A DNA stretch of 64,000 bases from Thermopolyspora flexuosa (GCF_006716785.1 NZ_VFPQ01000002.1:62001-126000), one strand, 5' to 3'. Positions 1-9,309 are shown, numbered from the stretch's first letter. Notes: generated from the sequence alone by a model not told the origin. Numbers and translations are program-made.

Positions 1-1
1 C

Positions 2-1453
2 CCCTACCGCACCGGGCCGTGGCGCCCGCAGACCACCGAGTGGGCCGCCGACGACCTCGACGTGGAGGGCGAGATCCCGGCCGATCTCGACGGCGTCTAC
101 CTGCGCAACACCGAGAACCCGGTGCACCCGGCGATCGAGCTGTACCACCCGTTCGACGGCGACGGCATGATCCACCTGATCGGGTTCCGGGACGGCAAGG
201 CGTTCTACCGCAACCGGTTCATCCGCACCGACGGGTTCCTCGCCGAGCAGGAGGCGGGCCGCGCGCTGTGGGCGGGCATCGCCGAGCGGCGCGAGAAGGG
301 CATCCGCAAGGACGGCTGGGGCGCCCGCGGCGGGCTGAAGGACTCCTCCAGCACCGACGTGGTGGTGCACGCCGGGGTCGCGCTCACCAGCTTCTACCAG
401 TGCGGCGAGGTGTACCGGCTCGACCCGTTCACCCTCGACACGCTCGGCAAGGCCGACTGGGCCCCGGAGTGCGGGGTGTCCGCGCACACCAAGGTCGACC
501 CGCGCACCGGCGAGCTGCTGTTCTTCAACTACACGACCGAGGCGCCGTACATGCACTACGGCGTGGTCGACGCGGACAACCGGCTGGTGCACTACACCGA
601 GGTCCCGCTGCCCGGGCCCCGGCTGCCGCACGACATGGCCTTCACCGAGAACTACGCCATCCTCAACGACTTCCCGCTCTTCTGGGAGCCCGAGCTGCTC
701 AAGAAGGGCGTCTACGCGGTCCGCTTCCACCCGGAGATCCCGAGCCGGCTCGGCGTCATCCCGCGCCGCGGCGGGCCGGGCGACATCCGCTGGTTCGAGG
801 CGAGCCCGACGTACGTGCTGCACTGGATCAACGCCTACGAGGACGGCGACGAGATCGTCCTCGACGGCTTCTACCAGGACGACCCCGAGCCGGCCGACAC
901 CGGGGAGGGCGGCGTCTACCGGCGCATGTTCCGCTTCCTCGCCCTCGACCGGATGCAGACCCGGCTGCACCGCTGGCGGCTCAACCTCGTCACCGGCGAG
1001 GTGAAGGAGGAGCGGCTCACCGACACGATCACCGAGTTCGGCGTGGCCAACACCCTCATCGGCGGGCAGCGCCACCGGTACGCGTACGCCGCGACCGGCG
1101 TGGAGGGCTGGTTCCTGCTCAACGGCCTGGTCCGGCACGACACCGAGACCGGCGCCGAGCAGCGCTACCGGCTGCCGGAGGGGGTGTACCTGAGCGAGCC
1201 CGCGATGGCCCCGCGGGTCGGCGCCACGTCCGAGGACGACGGCTACGTCCTTACCTTTACCCTTGACATGAACGAGGATCGGTCCGACTGCCTGATCTTC
1301 GAGGCGTCGCGGATCGAGGACGGGCCGATCGCTCGGGTCCGGCTGCCGGAGCGGATCTGCAGCGGCACCCACGCCACGTGGGCGCCCGGGTCCGCGATCC
1401 CCGGCTGGCATCAGACGGAGTCGGCGGCCGACGCCCTCGGTTTCCGTCGATGA
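2..1453 (+). CDS. carotenoid oxygenase family protein (5' partial)
   Basis: The reading frame is open from base 2, so the N-terminus lies outside the window; about 483 residues are visible, close to the full size of the RPE65/carotenoid cleavage dioxygenase family. These enzymes use a non-haem Fe(II) held by four histidines to cleave a C=C bond in carotenoids, apocarotenoids or stilbenes. The beginning EIPADLDGVYLRNTENP is the family's blade-1 signature. Candidate iron ligands are seen in VSAHTKVDP, LPHDMAFTEN, LHWINAYEDG and near the end in SGTHATW. It is followed after 15 bp by an HxlR-type regulator and then by an acyl-CoA ligase and an LLM oxidoreductase, which suggests a catabolic set; the substrate cannot be read from sequence. 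Lignostilbene-type dioxygenase is an alternative within the same family. Confidence 0.85.
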   Translation, partial: PYRTGPWRPQTTEWAADDLDVEGEIPADLDGVYLRNTENPVHPAIELYHPFDGDGMIHLIGFRDGKAFYRNRFIRTDGFLAEQEAGRALWAGIAERREKGIRKDGWGARGGLKDSSSTDVVVHAGVALTSFYQCGEVYRLDPFTLDTLGKADWAPECGVSAHTKVDPRTGELLFFNYTTEAPYMHYGVVDADNRLVHYTEVPLPGPRLPHDMAFTENYAILNDFPLFWEPELLKKGVYAVRFHPEIPSRLGVIPRRGGPGDIRWFEASPTYVLHWINAYEDGDEIVLDGFYQDDPEPADTGEGGVYRRMFRFLALDRMQTRLHRWRLNLVTGEVKEERLTDTITEFGVANTLIGGQRHRYAYAATGVEGWFLLNGLVRHDTETGAEQRYRLPEGVYLSEPAMAPRVGATSEDDGYVLTFTLDMNEDRSDCLIFEASRIEDGPIARVRLPERICSGTHATWAPGSAIPGWHQTESAADALGFRR

Positions 1454-1468
1454 AAGGCGCCCGATTCG

Positions 1469-2449
1469 TTGACCCCGAGACCCGCCACCGCGGACGGCCC
1501 CGCCGAGCCGCTCGTCCACCCCCCGGACCGGCCCACCCGGCTCGCGCCCGGCGGGACGAACGCGGTCGGGTACACGCTCGGGCTGGTGAGCGACGAGTGG
1601 AACCTGCTGATCCTCCGGTACGCGATGGCGGGCGCCCGGCGGTACGCGGACTGGCGCGACGCGCTGCCGATCTCGCACGCGGTGCTCACCCGGCGGCTCG
1701 CCTACCTCACCGAGATGGGGGTGTTCGAGCGCACCCGGTACCAGGGCGGTAACCGCCTGGCGTACACGCTCACCAAGCGGGGCCGCGACCTGTGGCCCGT
1801 GCTGCTGGCGATCTGGGCGTGGGAGGCGGCGTGGGTGCCGGTCCACGTGGAACGGCTGCCGCGGATGGTGCACCGCGGGTGCGGGCGGGAGTTCACCCCC
1901 GTGCTCGAGTGCGCCGCCTGCGGCCGGCCGGTCGAGCCGCGCGACGTCGCGGGCGCGTTCGGCCCGAGCGGAAGCTGGAGCCGCTCGGTCCCGGCCGCGT
2001 CCACCCGGCGCCGGTCCGAGTCGACCGGCACGGCGGGGATGTTCCCCGAGACCATGGCGCTGATCGGCAACCGCTGGTCGGCGGCGATCCTCGGGGCCGC
2101 GTTCCTCGGCGCACGCCGGTTCCGCGACTTCGCCCAGTGGCTCGGCGCGCCGCCGTCCATCGTCTCGGCACGGCTGCGGACCTTCTGCGAGCTGGGCGTC
2201 TTCGCCCAGGAGCCGAACCCCGAACGACCCGACTGGCACACCTACCGGCTCACCAAGAAGGGCCGGGCCTTCTTTCCCGTCGCGATGACCGCCCTCGCCT
2301 GGGGCCAACGCTGGTTCCGCGCGCCCGAGGGGCCCGCGCTGGTCTTCACCCACCGCGCCTGCGGCCAGGACTTCCACGGCCGGCTCGCCTGCGACCAGTG
2401 CGCCTCGCCGCTGCGCGGCAGCGAGGTGCTCGTGGAATCCCCTAGCTGA
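1469..2449 (+). CDS. tandem HxlR-type winged-helix transcriptional regulator
   Basis: The protein of 326 residues contains two HxlR/MarR-like winged-helix domains in one chain: residues about 30-125 (LVSDEWNLLILRYAM ... YTLTKRGRDLWPVL) and about 190-290 (LIGNRWSAAILGAAF ... YRLTKKGRAFFPV). Each copy is followed by a small cysteine module, CGREF-x5-CAAC and CGQDF-x6-CDQC, which could bind a metal or sense redox state. HxlR proteins normally have one domain of about 110 residues and act as dimers, so this one may mimic a dimer as a monomer. The start is TTG at 1469; no strong Shine-Dalgarno is seen. It lies 15 bp after the carotenoid oxygenase and probably controls it or the following CoA ligase. 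Confidence 0.8.
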   Translation: MTPRPATADGPAEPLVHPPDRPTRLAPGGTNAVGYTLGLVSDEWNLLILRYAMAGARRYADWRDALPISHAVLTRRLAYLTEMGVFERTRYQGGNRLAYTLTKRGRDLWPVLLAIWAWEAAWVPVHVERLPRMVHRGCGREFTPVLECAACGRPVEPRDVAGAFGPSGSWSRSVPAASTRRRSESTGTAGMFPETMALIGNRWSAAILGAAFLGARRFRDFAQWLGAPPSIVSARLRTFCELGVFAQEPNPERPDWHTYRLTKKGRAFFPVAMTALAWGQRWFRAPEGPALVFTHRACGQDFHGRLACDQCASPLRGSEVLVESPS

Positions 2450-2583
2450 CCGCGGCGCACCCCGTCCACGGAGCCCGCACCCGGGGGCTCCGTGCACCCC
2501 CCATCGTTCACCGACCGTCATCCGTGGATGACGGTCCGTCTTCCCATCCACACATCGCCCCCGCACGCAGGAAGGAACGGAAG

Positions 2584-4275
2584 ATGACCTACCGGGGCTT
2601 GCATCCCAAGGAGCGGGTCGAGGAGTACGTCGGACGCGGCTGGTGGACCAACGAGACGCTGGACGACCTGTTCCGGGCCCGGGTCGCGGCGGATCCCGAC
2701 CGCACCGCGATCGTCGACCCGGCGAACCGGCGCGACCTCGTCGGCACCGACCCGCGCCGGCTCACCTGGCGGGAGCTGGACGCCGAGGTGGTGGCGCTCG
2801 CCGCCACGCTGCTCGACCACGGGTTGCGGCAGGGGCAGGTGCTCGCCGTACAGCTGCCGAACACGATCGAGCTCGCCGCCGTCTACCTCGCCTGCTGGCG
2901 GCTCGGCATCGTGATCTCGCCGCTGCCGGTGCAGTACCGCGAGCACGAGATCAACCGGGTCCGGGAGATCGTCGACGTCGCCGCGTTCCTCACCATCGAC
3001 CGGGTGGGCGACCGCCGGCTCGCCGCCGAGGCCGCCTCGACCGGGGTCAAGGTGCTCGCGTACGGCGCCGACCTGCCCGAGGGCGTCACCCGGCTGGAGC
3101 CCGCCGCGGCCACCCCCGAGCAGGCCGCGGCCGTGGACGCGTACGTCGCCGAGCACCCGATCGACCCCAACGACTGCGCCACGATCTGCTGGACGTCCGG
3201 CACCGAGAGCATGCCGAAGGGCGTGCAGCGCACCCACTACGACTGGATCGCGATCAGCTGGAACACCATCGACGCGCCCGCGCTCACCGACGCCGACGTG
3301 CTGCTCAACCCGTTCCCCATGGTGAACATGGCGGGCATCAACGGCATGTTCCTGCCCTGGCTGCGGGTCGGCGGCCTGCTCGTCCAGCACCACCCGTTCG
3401 ACCTGCCCACCTTCCTGCGCCAGATCGCCGAGGAGAAGGCCACCTACACGGTCGCCCCGCCCCCGCTGCTCAACCTGCTGCTCGCCAGGAGCGAGCTGCT
3501 CGCCGGGACCGACATCTCCTCGCTGCGCATGATCGGCTCCGGCTCGGCCCCGCTCTCCCCGGACATGGTGAAGGGCTGGCAGGAGCGGTACGGCATCGGC
3601 GTGATCAACTTCTTCGGGTCGAACGAGGGCGTGGCGCTGCTCACCACCCCGCGCGACGTGCCCGACCCGGTGGAGCGCGCCCGCTACTTCCCCCGGTACG
3701 GCGTGCCGGGCATGACCTGGAGCGCCCGCACCGCCACCCAGGTGGAGGTGAAGCTCGTCGACCTCGCCACCGGCGAGGAGATCACCGAGCCCGGCGTGCC
3801 CGGCGAGCTGCGGATCCGGGGCCCGATGCTGTTCCCCGGGTACGTGGACGGCGACCGGCTGCCCAGCCCGTTCGACGAGGAGGGCTTCCTGAAGACCGGC
3901 GACGTGTTCCAGATCGCCGGGGACAGGAACCAGTTCCTCGAGTACATCGACCGGGCCAAGGACATGGTGATCCGCGGCGGCATGAACGTCGCGCCCGCCG
4001 AGCTGGAGAACCTGATCCTCGGCCACCCGTCCGTCGCCGAGGTGGCGGTGGTCGGCGTGCCGGACGAGGTGTACGGCGAGCGGGTGTGCGCGGTGGTGGT
4101 GCCGCGCGAGGGCGCCACGGTGACCCTCGACGACATCACCGCGTACCTGCGGGAGCGCAAGATCGCCTCGTACAAGCTGCCCGAGCGGCTGGAGATCCGC
4201 CCGGCGCTGCCGCGCAACCCGCTGGGCAAGCTGCTCAAGCGGCAGCTCCGCGACGAGCTGCGCGGCCAGGGCTGA
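2584..4275 (+). CDS. AMP-dependent acyl-CoA synthetase/ligase
   Basis: A 563-residue ANL-superfamily enzyme that activates a carboxylic acid to the acyl-adenylate and then the CoA thioester. The P-loop-like motif TSGTESMPKGVQRTH (residues about 205-219), the central FFGSNEG motif and the C-terminal hinge and lysine region (IDRAKDMVIRGGMNVAPAE, then NPLGKLLKRQL with the conserved catalytic lysine) are intact. ATG 2584 is preferred over the in-frame upstream ATG 2524 because AGGAACGG lies just ahead and the family N-terminus matches here. Overall look is closest to cyclohexanecarboxylate- or medium-chain acyl-CoA ligases, but the acid is not predictable. It may handle a product of the neighbouring oxygenase. 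Confidence 0.88.
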   Translation: MTYRGLHPKERVEEYVGRGWWTNETLDDLFRARVAADPDRTAIVDPANRRDLVGTDPRRLTWRELDAEVVALAATLLDHGLRQGQVLAVQLPNTIELAAVYLACWRLGIVISPLPVQYREHEINRVREIVDVAAFLTIDRVGDRRLAAEAASTGVKVLAYGADLPEGVTRLEPAAATPEQAAAVDAYVAEHPIDPNDCATICWTSGTESMPKGVQRTHYDWIAISWNTIDAPALTDADVLLNPFPMVNMAGINGMFLPWLRVGGLLVQHHPFDLPTFLRQIAEEKATYTVAPPPLLNLLLARSELLAGTDISSLRMIGSGSAPLSPDMVKGWQERYGIGVINFFGSNEGVALLTTPRDVPDPVERARYFPRYGVPGMTWSARTATQVEVKLVDLATGEEITEPGVPGELRIRGPMLFPGYVDGDRLPSPFDEEGFLKTGDVFQIAGDRNQFLEYIDRAKDMVIRGGMNVAPAELENLILGHPSVAEVAVVGVPDEVYGERVCAVVVPREGATVTLDDITAYLRERKIASYKLPERLEIRPALPRNPLGKLLKRQLRDELRGQG

Positions 4276-4418
4276 CGCGCGCCGAGCCGTACCCTCGGCC
4301 GCCCGACCAGCGCGCCGGTGCCGCGGGATGGCGCGCCCCGCGGCGCCGGCGCGAGCCGCCGGGGCCGGCAGCGGTTTCCACCGGATGAGCGCGCGGCGGG
4401 AGATCACGAAGGAGCCCC

Positions 4419-5381
4419 ATGCACATCGAGGTTTCGCTTGGCCTGTGGCAGGACCGCCCGGCGGAGGAGGCGCTGCGCACCGCGCGCGCCGCCGACGAGT
4501 ACGGCTACCCGGCGGTGTGGGTGGGCGAGATGGCGACGTACGACGCCTTCGCCCTGGCCACCGCGGCGGGCCTGGGCATGACCCGGGCGTCGCTCGTGCT
4601 CGGGCCGTTCGCGGTGTCGGTGCGCGACCCGATGATGATCGCGATGGGCGCGGCCTCGGTCGCCGCGCTCACCGGCCGCCCGGTCTCGGTGGCGATCGGC
4701 ACCTCCAGCGCGGTGCTCGTCGAGGAGTGGCACGGCCGGTCCCGGGCCGGGGCGGCGACGGCGCTCGCGGAGACCGCCGAGGCGCTCGGGCCGCTGCTCG
4801 CGGGCGAGCGCTCCGACTTCACCGGCACGCACGTGCGCTCCCGCGGCTACCGGCTGCGGCTGCCCGCGCCCGGCGCCGAGCTCACCGTGGCCGCGTTCGG
4901 CCCGTCCGCGGTCGAGACGGCCGCGCGGTTCGCCTCCCGCATGGTGGTCAACCTGGTGAGCCCGGAGGCGGCCGGGGAGCTCGCCGCGGCGGTGCGCGAG
5001 GCCGCGGACCGGCTCGGCCGGCCCGCGCCGCGCGTCGCCGCCTGGATCCCGGCGGCGGTCGACGCGGACCGGGCGGCGATCGACCAGGCCCGCCGCGGCC
5101 TCGTGGGGTATCTGGCCGCGCCGGGGTACGCGCGCATGTTCGAGCAGGCGGGCTTCGGCGACATCGTCGCGCTCGCCCGCAGCCGCCCGCACCCGCGCGA
5201 GCTGCTCGCCGCGATCCCGGACGAGATGGTGCACACGATCGGCGCGTTCGGCACCCGCGACGAGGTCACCGCCCGGCTCGCCGCCTACGCCAAGGCGGGC
5301 GTCGACGACCTCGTCATCGTGCCGTCCTCCACCGAGCGCGACCCGGCGGGCGTCGGCACCCTCGCCGCGCTGCGCCCGTAG
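4419..5381 (+). CDS. LLM-class F420-dependent oxidoreductase
   Basis: A 320-residue bacterial-luciferase-like (LLM) TIM-barrel flavin/F420 enzyme. The N-terminus MHIEVSLGLWQDRP, the AADEYGYPAVWVGEM segment and the loop of small residues in VAIGTSSAVLVEEWHGR resemble the actinobacterial F420-dependent subgroup typified by Rv3093c. Such enzymes move hydride between reduced F420 and an organic substrate. The gene starts with ATG after AAGGAGCCCC and lies 143 bp downstream of the CoA ligase, so it may share its transcript. F420 use is inferred from the subgroup; an FMN-dependent role cannot be excluded. Confidence 0.8.
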   Translation: MHIEVSLGLWQDRPAEEALRTARAADEYGYPAVWVGEMATYDAFALATAAGLGMTRASLVLGPFAVSVRDPMMIAMGAASVAALTGRPVSVAIGTSSAVLVEEWHGRSRAGAATALAETAEALGPLLAGERSDFTGTHVRSRGYRLRLPAPGAELTVAAFGPSAVETAARFASRMVVNLVSPEAAGELAAAVREAADRLGRPAPRVAAWIPAAVDADRAAIDQARRGLVGYLAAPGYARMFEQAGFGDIVALARSRPHPRELLAAIPDEMVHTIGAFGTRDEVTARLAAYAKAGVDDLVIVPSSTERDPAGVGTLAALRP

Positions 5382-5666
5382 CGGCCGCCTCGGCCCGGTG
5401 GCCCGGCGAGCGGCAGGACACAGACGCCCTGCCCCGGTCGCGGGCGCCGCCTCGGCCCGGCCGTACCGCAGGGCGCCTGCGCCTCGGTGCCGCCGCGGCA
5501 CCCCCGGTACGGCGTGCGTGGACGTGCCCGCCGTACCGGCCGCCGGTGCCCGCCGGCCTGTCCCGCCCGCTCACCCGCGCGGCGGCCGCGCCCGCCGGGG
5601 CGGTGATGTGGATCTGTGACCCGCGAAGTCATCGCGGCGGGCGGGATGACGACGTAGCGTGGGGGC

Positions 5667-5837
5667 ATGGCCCGACTCATCCTGGCGATCCTGGGGGCGG
5701 TGCTCGCCCTCTTCGTGGTCTTCTCGTTCGTCATTCCGGCGCTCTTCGCGCTGGTGAAGCTCGCCCTCGTTCTCGGCCTGATCGGCCTGATCGTGTTCCT
5801 GGTGGTCGCGTTCGTCGGCAAGAGCTCGACGCGATAG
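5667..5837 (+). CDS. small two-helix membrane protein
   Basis: A 56-residue ORF starting MARLILAILGAVLALF and ending GKSSTR. It is almost wholly hydrophobic and forms two membrane helices (residues about 4-25 and 29-50) separated by a single lysine, with short charged ends. Such tiny membrane proteins are common in actinomycetes and have no assigned role. The coding frame is clear, and 160 bp of non-coding DNA upstream can hold a promoter. It does not resemble a toxin family I can name. Confidence 0.6.
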   Translation: MARLILAILGAVLALFVVFSFVIPALFALVKLALVLGLIGLIVFLVVAFVGKSSTR

Positions 5838-5842
5838 CCGTG

Positions 5843-5995
5843 ATGGGACCCCTCGCGCCGTTCGCGGACCTGGTCGCGGGGTCGCCCGGCCTCGTGACCC
5901 TGACCGCGTTCGGCCTGATCGGGGTCACCCTGCTCATGCCGGCCTCGGCGGCCGGCCTCGTGGCGGGCATGCCGCGGTCAGCCGCGCTCGCCTGA
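5843..5995 (+). CDS. possible short hypothetical protein
   Basis: A 50-residue frame (MGPLAPFADLVAGSPGLVTL...) beginning 5 bp after the two-helix membrane protein, with one hydrophobic stretch. It overlaps the 3' end of the opposite-strand ATPase gene by 18 bp. No recognisable family or clear ribosome binding site is seen. It may be a translationally coupled partner of the preceding peptide or a chance ORF. Confidence 0.25.
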   Translation: MGPLAPFADLVAGSPGLVTLTAFGLIGVTLLMPASAAGLVAGMPRSAALA

Positions 5996-6475
5996 CACGC
6001 TCATCTCGGCCTCGGCGATCCGGGAGGTGGTCACGGCGTGGCCGTTGAGGCCGCCCGGCTCGCCGGGCTCGGCCGCGAGCTCGTGGGCGACGCGGAGGAC
6101 CGCCCACACGGTGGTGCCGTCGTCGTCGTACCGCACCCCCCATTGCTCGGCGAGGTACTCGACGATGCCGAGCCCGCGCCCGCCCAGCGAGGACAGCGTG
6201 GCCCGGCCGGCGCGCGGCGCGGTCGCCGCCCCGCCGTCGGTCACCTGCACCTCGACGTTTTCCCCGGAGAACTCCCAGGCCACCCGGACCTTTCCCGACG
6301 GCAGCGGATGCGCGTGCCGCAGGGCGTTGCTCAGCAGTTCGCTCATCACCAGGACGGCATCGTCGGCGACCGCGGCGAAAATCCCCCGTGCCCGAAGGTC
6401 GGCGGCCAGGCGCTGGCGTGCGACGGCGACGCTGGACGGCGCGTACGGCAGCAGCACGACGCTCGACGCACTCAC
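5978..6475 (-). CDS. anti-sigma-factor-type HATPase (RsbW/SpoIIAB-like)
   Basis: A 165-residue single-domain GHKL ATPase. The N box is seen in VMSELLSNALRHA and the G boxes in VTDGG and LGGRGLGIVEYLAEQWGV, matching the short serine-kinase/anti-sigma regulators that actinomycetes carry in dozens. Known relatives bind a sigma factor or phosphorylate an anti-sigma antagonist; the partner here is unknown because no STAS protein or sigma factor is adjacent. It starts with GTG at 6475. A C-terminal tail of about 30 residues follows the ATPase fold. Confidence 0.78.
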   Translation of the reverse strand: MSASSVVLLPYAPSSVAVARQRLAADLRARGIFAAVADDAVLVMSELLSNALRHAHPLPSGKVRVAWEFSGENVEVQVTDGGAATAPRAGRATLSSLGGRGLGIVEYLAEQWGVRYDDDGTTVWAVLRVAHELAAEPGEPGGLNGHAVTTSRIAEAEMSVSGERG

Positions 6476-6609
6476 CTCCCCGTTTCCGGTTCCCCCTGAG
6501 GAAAAGCCAGCACAGATATGACCGAAATGCCCCGTTAGTCGGCCGGGGAAACCGCGCCCTGATTACGGCTTGTACACATTCGGCAATAGAACGGATCGTG
6601 CCCGCGGCG

Positions 6610-8538
6610 TCACCGCTCGGAGGTGTCGGAGCCGCCCTGCCGCCCGCTGGCGAGCACGGACGGCCGCTCGGCCGCGTCCGCCGCCCGCAGCACCAGGCGC
6701 ATCCGGGTGCCGCCTCCCGGCCGGGTGTGCGCGGTCACGTCACCGCCCTGGGCGCGCGCCAGGTTCCGCACGATGTAGAGGCCGAGCCCCACGCCGCCGA
6801 ACCGGCGCCTATCGCCGCTGTCCACCTGGACGAACCGCTCGAAGATGCGCTCCCGGTGGGCGGGCGGGATGCCCACGCCCTCGTCGTCGACCACGACCAC
6901 GACGTCGTCGCCCTCCGCCCACGCCGCCACGTGGATCAGCCCGCCGTCCGGCGAGTACTTGAAGGCGTTCTCCAGCAGCTGGTCGAGCAGGATGTCGATG
7001 GCGAGCGGGTCGCCGATCACCGGCGGCAGCTCGCCGATCTCCACCTCGACCTGGTGCAGCTCGGAGAACGTCTGCAGCCCGAGCGTCGCCGCCCGGATCC
7101 GCTCGGCGAGGTCGACCCGCTCCAGCCGGATCTTCAGCTCCTCCGCCCCGGCCTGCGCGCCGAGCATGAGGTGGTCGACGAGCCGCCCGAGCGAGTTCGC
7201 CCGCTCCGCGATCGTGTGCACCGCCGCCCGCCGCTCGGCGTCGGAGAGGCTGTCCCACTTGGTGTCGAGGGTGCGGGCGAACCCGCGCACCACGGTGATC
7301 GGGGTGCGCAGCTCGTGGCTCGTGGTGGCGAGGAACAGGTCCTTCGCCTCCTCGAGCTCCTTCTCCTTGGTGACGTCCCGGAAGTCGACCACCGTCTCGC
7401 CGGTCTCCACGATCTCGGCGCTGACGATGTCCAGCCAGCGGCCCGTGGGGAGCTGGGTGGTGAGCTTCTCCCCCGGCAGCGGCAGCGGGAACGGCGGCGG
7501 GCCGCCGATCACCTGCTCGGCGGAGAGCCCGGTGAGCTGCTCCGCGGCCGGGTTCCACTGCTCCACCCGGCCGAACGCGTCGAGCACGGCGATGCCGTCG
7601 GCGCTCGCGTCGACCACCGCCCGCTGGTGGGCGCGCTGCCGTACCGCCTCCTGGTAGGAGAGCGCGTTGCCGACCGCGATGCCCGCGTGCGCGGCGAGCA
7701 GCTCGAGCAGCTCCAGCTCCACGTGCTCCACGTTCGGCGAGGTGAACAGGGCGTACAGCGCCCCGTACGGCCGGGTGCCCACCGCGGCGAGCGCGAGCGC
7801 AACCGCGTTGACCTCCGGCATCCGGGACCAGATCGGCTCGCCGGGCTCGGCCGCGTCCCGGGTCTCGAGCAGCACGGTCTTGCCGGTGCGCAGCAGCTTG
7901 TCCACGAGGCTGTCCCGCAGGTCGCCGGTGATCCCGCGCATCTCGTCGGGCAGCCGGTCCCCGCTGACCAGGCGTAACCGCTCGCCCTCGATGAGCAGGA
8001 AGCAGCCCGCGTCCGCGCCGGTGAGCTCGGTGACGCTCGCCGCGATCCGGTCGAGCACCGCGGGCAGCTCCAGCTCGGCGTTGATGTCGCCCACCACGTC
8101 GGTGAGCCGGCGCACCAGCCGGTCGCGGCGGGCGTACCGGGCGCGCGCGACCTCGTCGTCCTTGGCCAGGTGGTAGTCGAAGGTGTAGCCGAGCAGCGTG
8201 CCCGCCTCCGAGCGCAGCGCGCTGATGTCGGCCACCACGTCGATCAGCGTGCCGTCCTTGCGGAGCCGCTTGGTGCGTAACGTCACCGGCCCGCCGGTGC
8301 GCACCCGCTCCAGCACGGCGTTCTGCTCGGCCACCAGGTCGTCGGGGACGATCGGCGCCCGTCGGCCCACCAGCTCTGTCGCGTTCCACCCGAACAGCCG
8401 CTCCGCGGCCGGGTTCCAGGTGAGAACCACCAGGTCGCGGTCGAGCGCGACGATCGCGTTGGCCGAGCTCGCGATAACGGCGCGGGCGATGCCCTCCTCG
8501 TCGGCGCTCTCGACCCTCTCGTCACCCACGTCCCCCAT
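6610..8538 (-). CDS. PAS-GAF-PAS sensor histidine kinase
   Basis: A soluble histidine kinase of 642 residues. Domains in order: PAS (about 20-130, NPAAERLFGWNATELVGR), GAF (about 160-300), second PAS (about 310-400), HisKA with H-box SHELRTP (His about 408), then HATPase with N box LLENAFKYSPDG, DDEGVGIP and GVGLGLYIVRNL. No membrane segment is present, so it should sense a cytoplasmic signal. The ATG at 8538 is chosen; the frame stays open upstream through the divergent ogt gene, but that extension has no homologous look. No response regulator gene is adjacent, so it is an orphan kinase here. Confidence 0.88.
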   Translation of the reverse strand: MGDVGDERVESADEEGIARAVIASSANAIVALDRDLVVLTWNPAAERLFGWNATELVGRRAPIVPDDLVAEQNAVLERVRTGGPVTLRTKRLRKDGTLIDVVADISALRSEAGTLLGYTFDYHLAKDDEVARARYARRDRLVRRLTDVVGDINAELELPAVLDRIAASVTELTGADAGCFLLIEGERLRLVSGDRLPDEMRGITGDLRDSLVDKLLRTGKTVLLETRDAAEPGEPIWSRMPEVNAVALALAAVGTRPYGALYALFTSPNVEHVELELLELLAAHAGIAVGNALSYQEAVRQRAHQRAVVDASADGIAVLDAFGRVEQWNPAAEQLTGLSAEQVIGGPPPFPLPLPGEKLTTQLPTGRWLDIVSAEIVETGETVVDFRDVTKEKELEEAKDLFLATTSHELRTPITVVRGFARTLDTKWDSLSDAERRAAVHTIAERANSLGRLVDHLMLGAQAGAEELKIRLERVDLAERIRAATLGLQTFSELHQVEVEIGELPPVIGDPLAIDILLDQLLENAFKYSPDGGLIHVAAWAEGDDVVVVVDDEGVGIPPAHRERIFERFVQVDSGDRRRFGGVGLGLYIVRNLARAQGGDVTAHTRPGGGTRMRLVLRAADAAERPSVLASGRQGGSDTSER

Positions 8539-8661
8539 CGTGCCTGTTCCGGACGCTTGATCATGCCGCTTTTCCGCGGCTGAGACCGCTCCGATACGCT
8601 GATGGAACGGTCGGCGGGGGTGGGAACGCGCCCAGCCGACCGCGGTGAGAGGACGTGGCCC

Positions 8662-9228
8662 ATGCCGACACCAGATCTGGAAGCCCTGATTCGGGTGACC
8701 GCGCCCGGCTACGTCGGGGCGGAACCACCCGAGATCGCCTTCGGTACCACGGACACACCCGTCGGCCGCCTGGTGCTGGCGGTCACCTCTCGCGGCGTGG
8801 CGGCCTGCAGTTTCGAGGACGAGCACGCGATCTTCGAGCGGGTGGGCCGGGAGATCGGCGGCTTCATCGGTCCCGACCCGCGGCGGCTCGACCCGCTCCG
8901 GCGCGAGATCGACGCCTACTTCGCGGGGCGGCTGCGCACCTTCACCGCGTCCGTCGACCTGCGGCTCGCCACGCCCTTCGCCCGGACCGTGCTGCAGATG
9001 ATGCTCGCCGTGCCGTACGGGACGGTGACCACGCACGCCGAGCTCGCCGCCCGCATCGGCCGCCCGCAGGCGCTGCACGCGGTCTCCAACGCCCTCGTGG
9101 CGAACCCGGTCTGCCTGATCGTGCCCTGCCACCGCGCGATCGAGGGCGACGGCGGCCCCGGCGCGTACGCCGGAGGCCCGGAGGCCAAGCGCCACCTGCT
9201 CGCGCTCGAGGGCATCACCGTCGGCTGA
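8662..9228 (+). CDS. ogt: methylated-DNA--protein-cysteine methyltransferase
   Basis: A 188-residue suicide alkyltransferase that moves the alkyl group from O6-alkylguanine in DNA to its own cysteine. The active-site motif PCHRAI and the preceding VANPVCLIVP stretch are present, as is the helix-turn-helix with the arginine finger (VPYGTVTTHAELAARIGRPQALHAV). ATG 8662 follows GAGAGGACGTG. It is divergent from the histidine kinase, with 123 bp between the two starts holding both promoters. Confidence 0.9.
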   Translation: MPTPDLEALIRVTAPGYVGAEPPEIAFGTTDTPVGRLVLAVTSRGVAACSFEDEHAIFERVGREIGGFIGPDPRRLDPLRREIDAYFAGRLRTFTASVDLRLATPFARTVLQMMLAVPYGTVTTHAELAARIGRPQALHAVSNALVANPVCLIVPCHRAIEGDGGPGAYAGGPEAKRHLLALEGITVG

Positions 9229-9255
9229 CCGCGGTACGGCGGGCCGCCGTGACGC

Positions 9256-9305
9256 CGGCGGGGGACCGGAGCGGCCCTGGCCCCGGCCACGCCGGTCCCC
9301 CGCCG
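9256..9305. terminator. bidirectional hairpin between convergent genes
   Basis: A perfect GC-rich inverted repeat (arms GGCGGGGGACCGG at 9257-9269 and its complement at 9292-9304, loop 22 nt) lies between the convergent ogt and permease genes. There is no T-run, as is usual in high-GC actinomycetes. Confidence 0.6.
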
Positions 9306-9309
9306 CGGG

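Noticed and set aside
8539-9195. N-terminal extension of the histidine kinase frame
   Set aside because: It runs opposite to ogt with no domain similarity; ATG 8538 begins the first PAS region.
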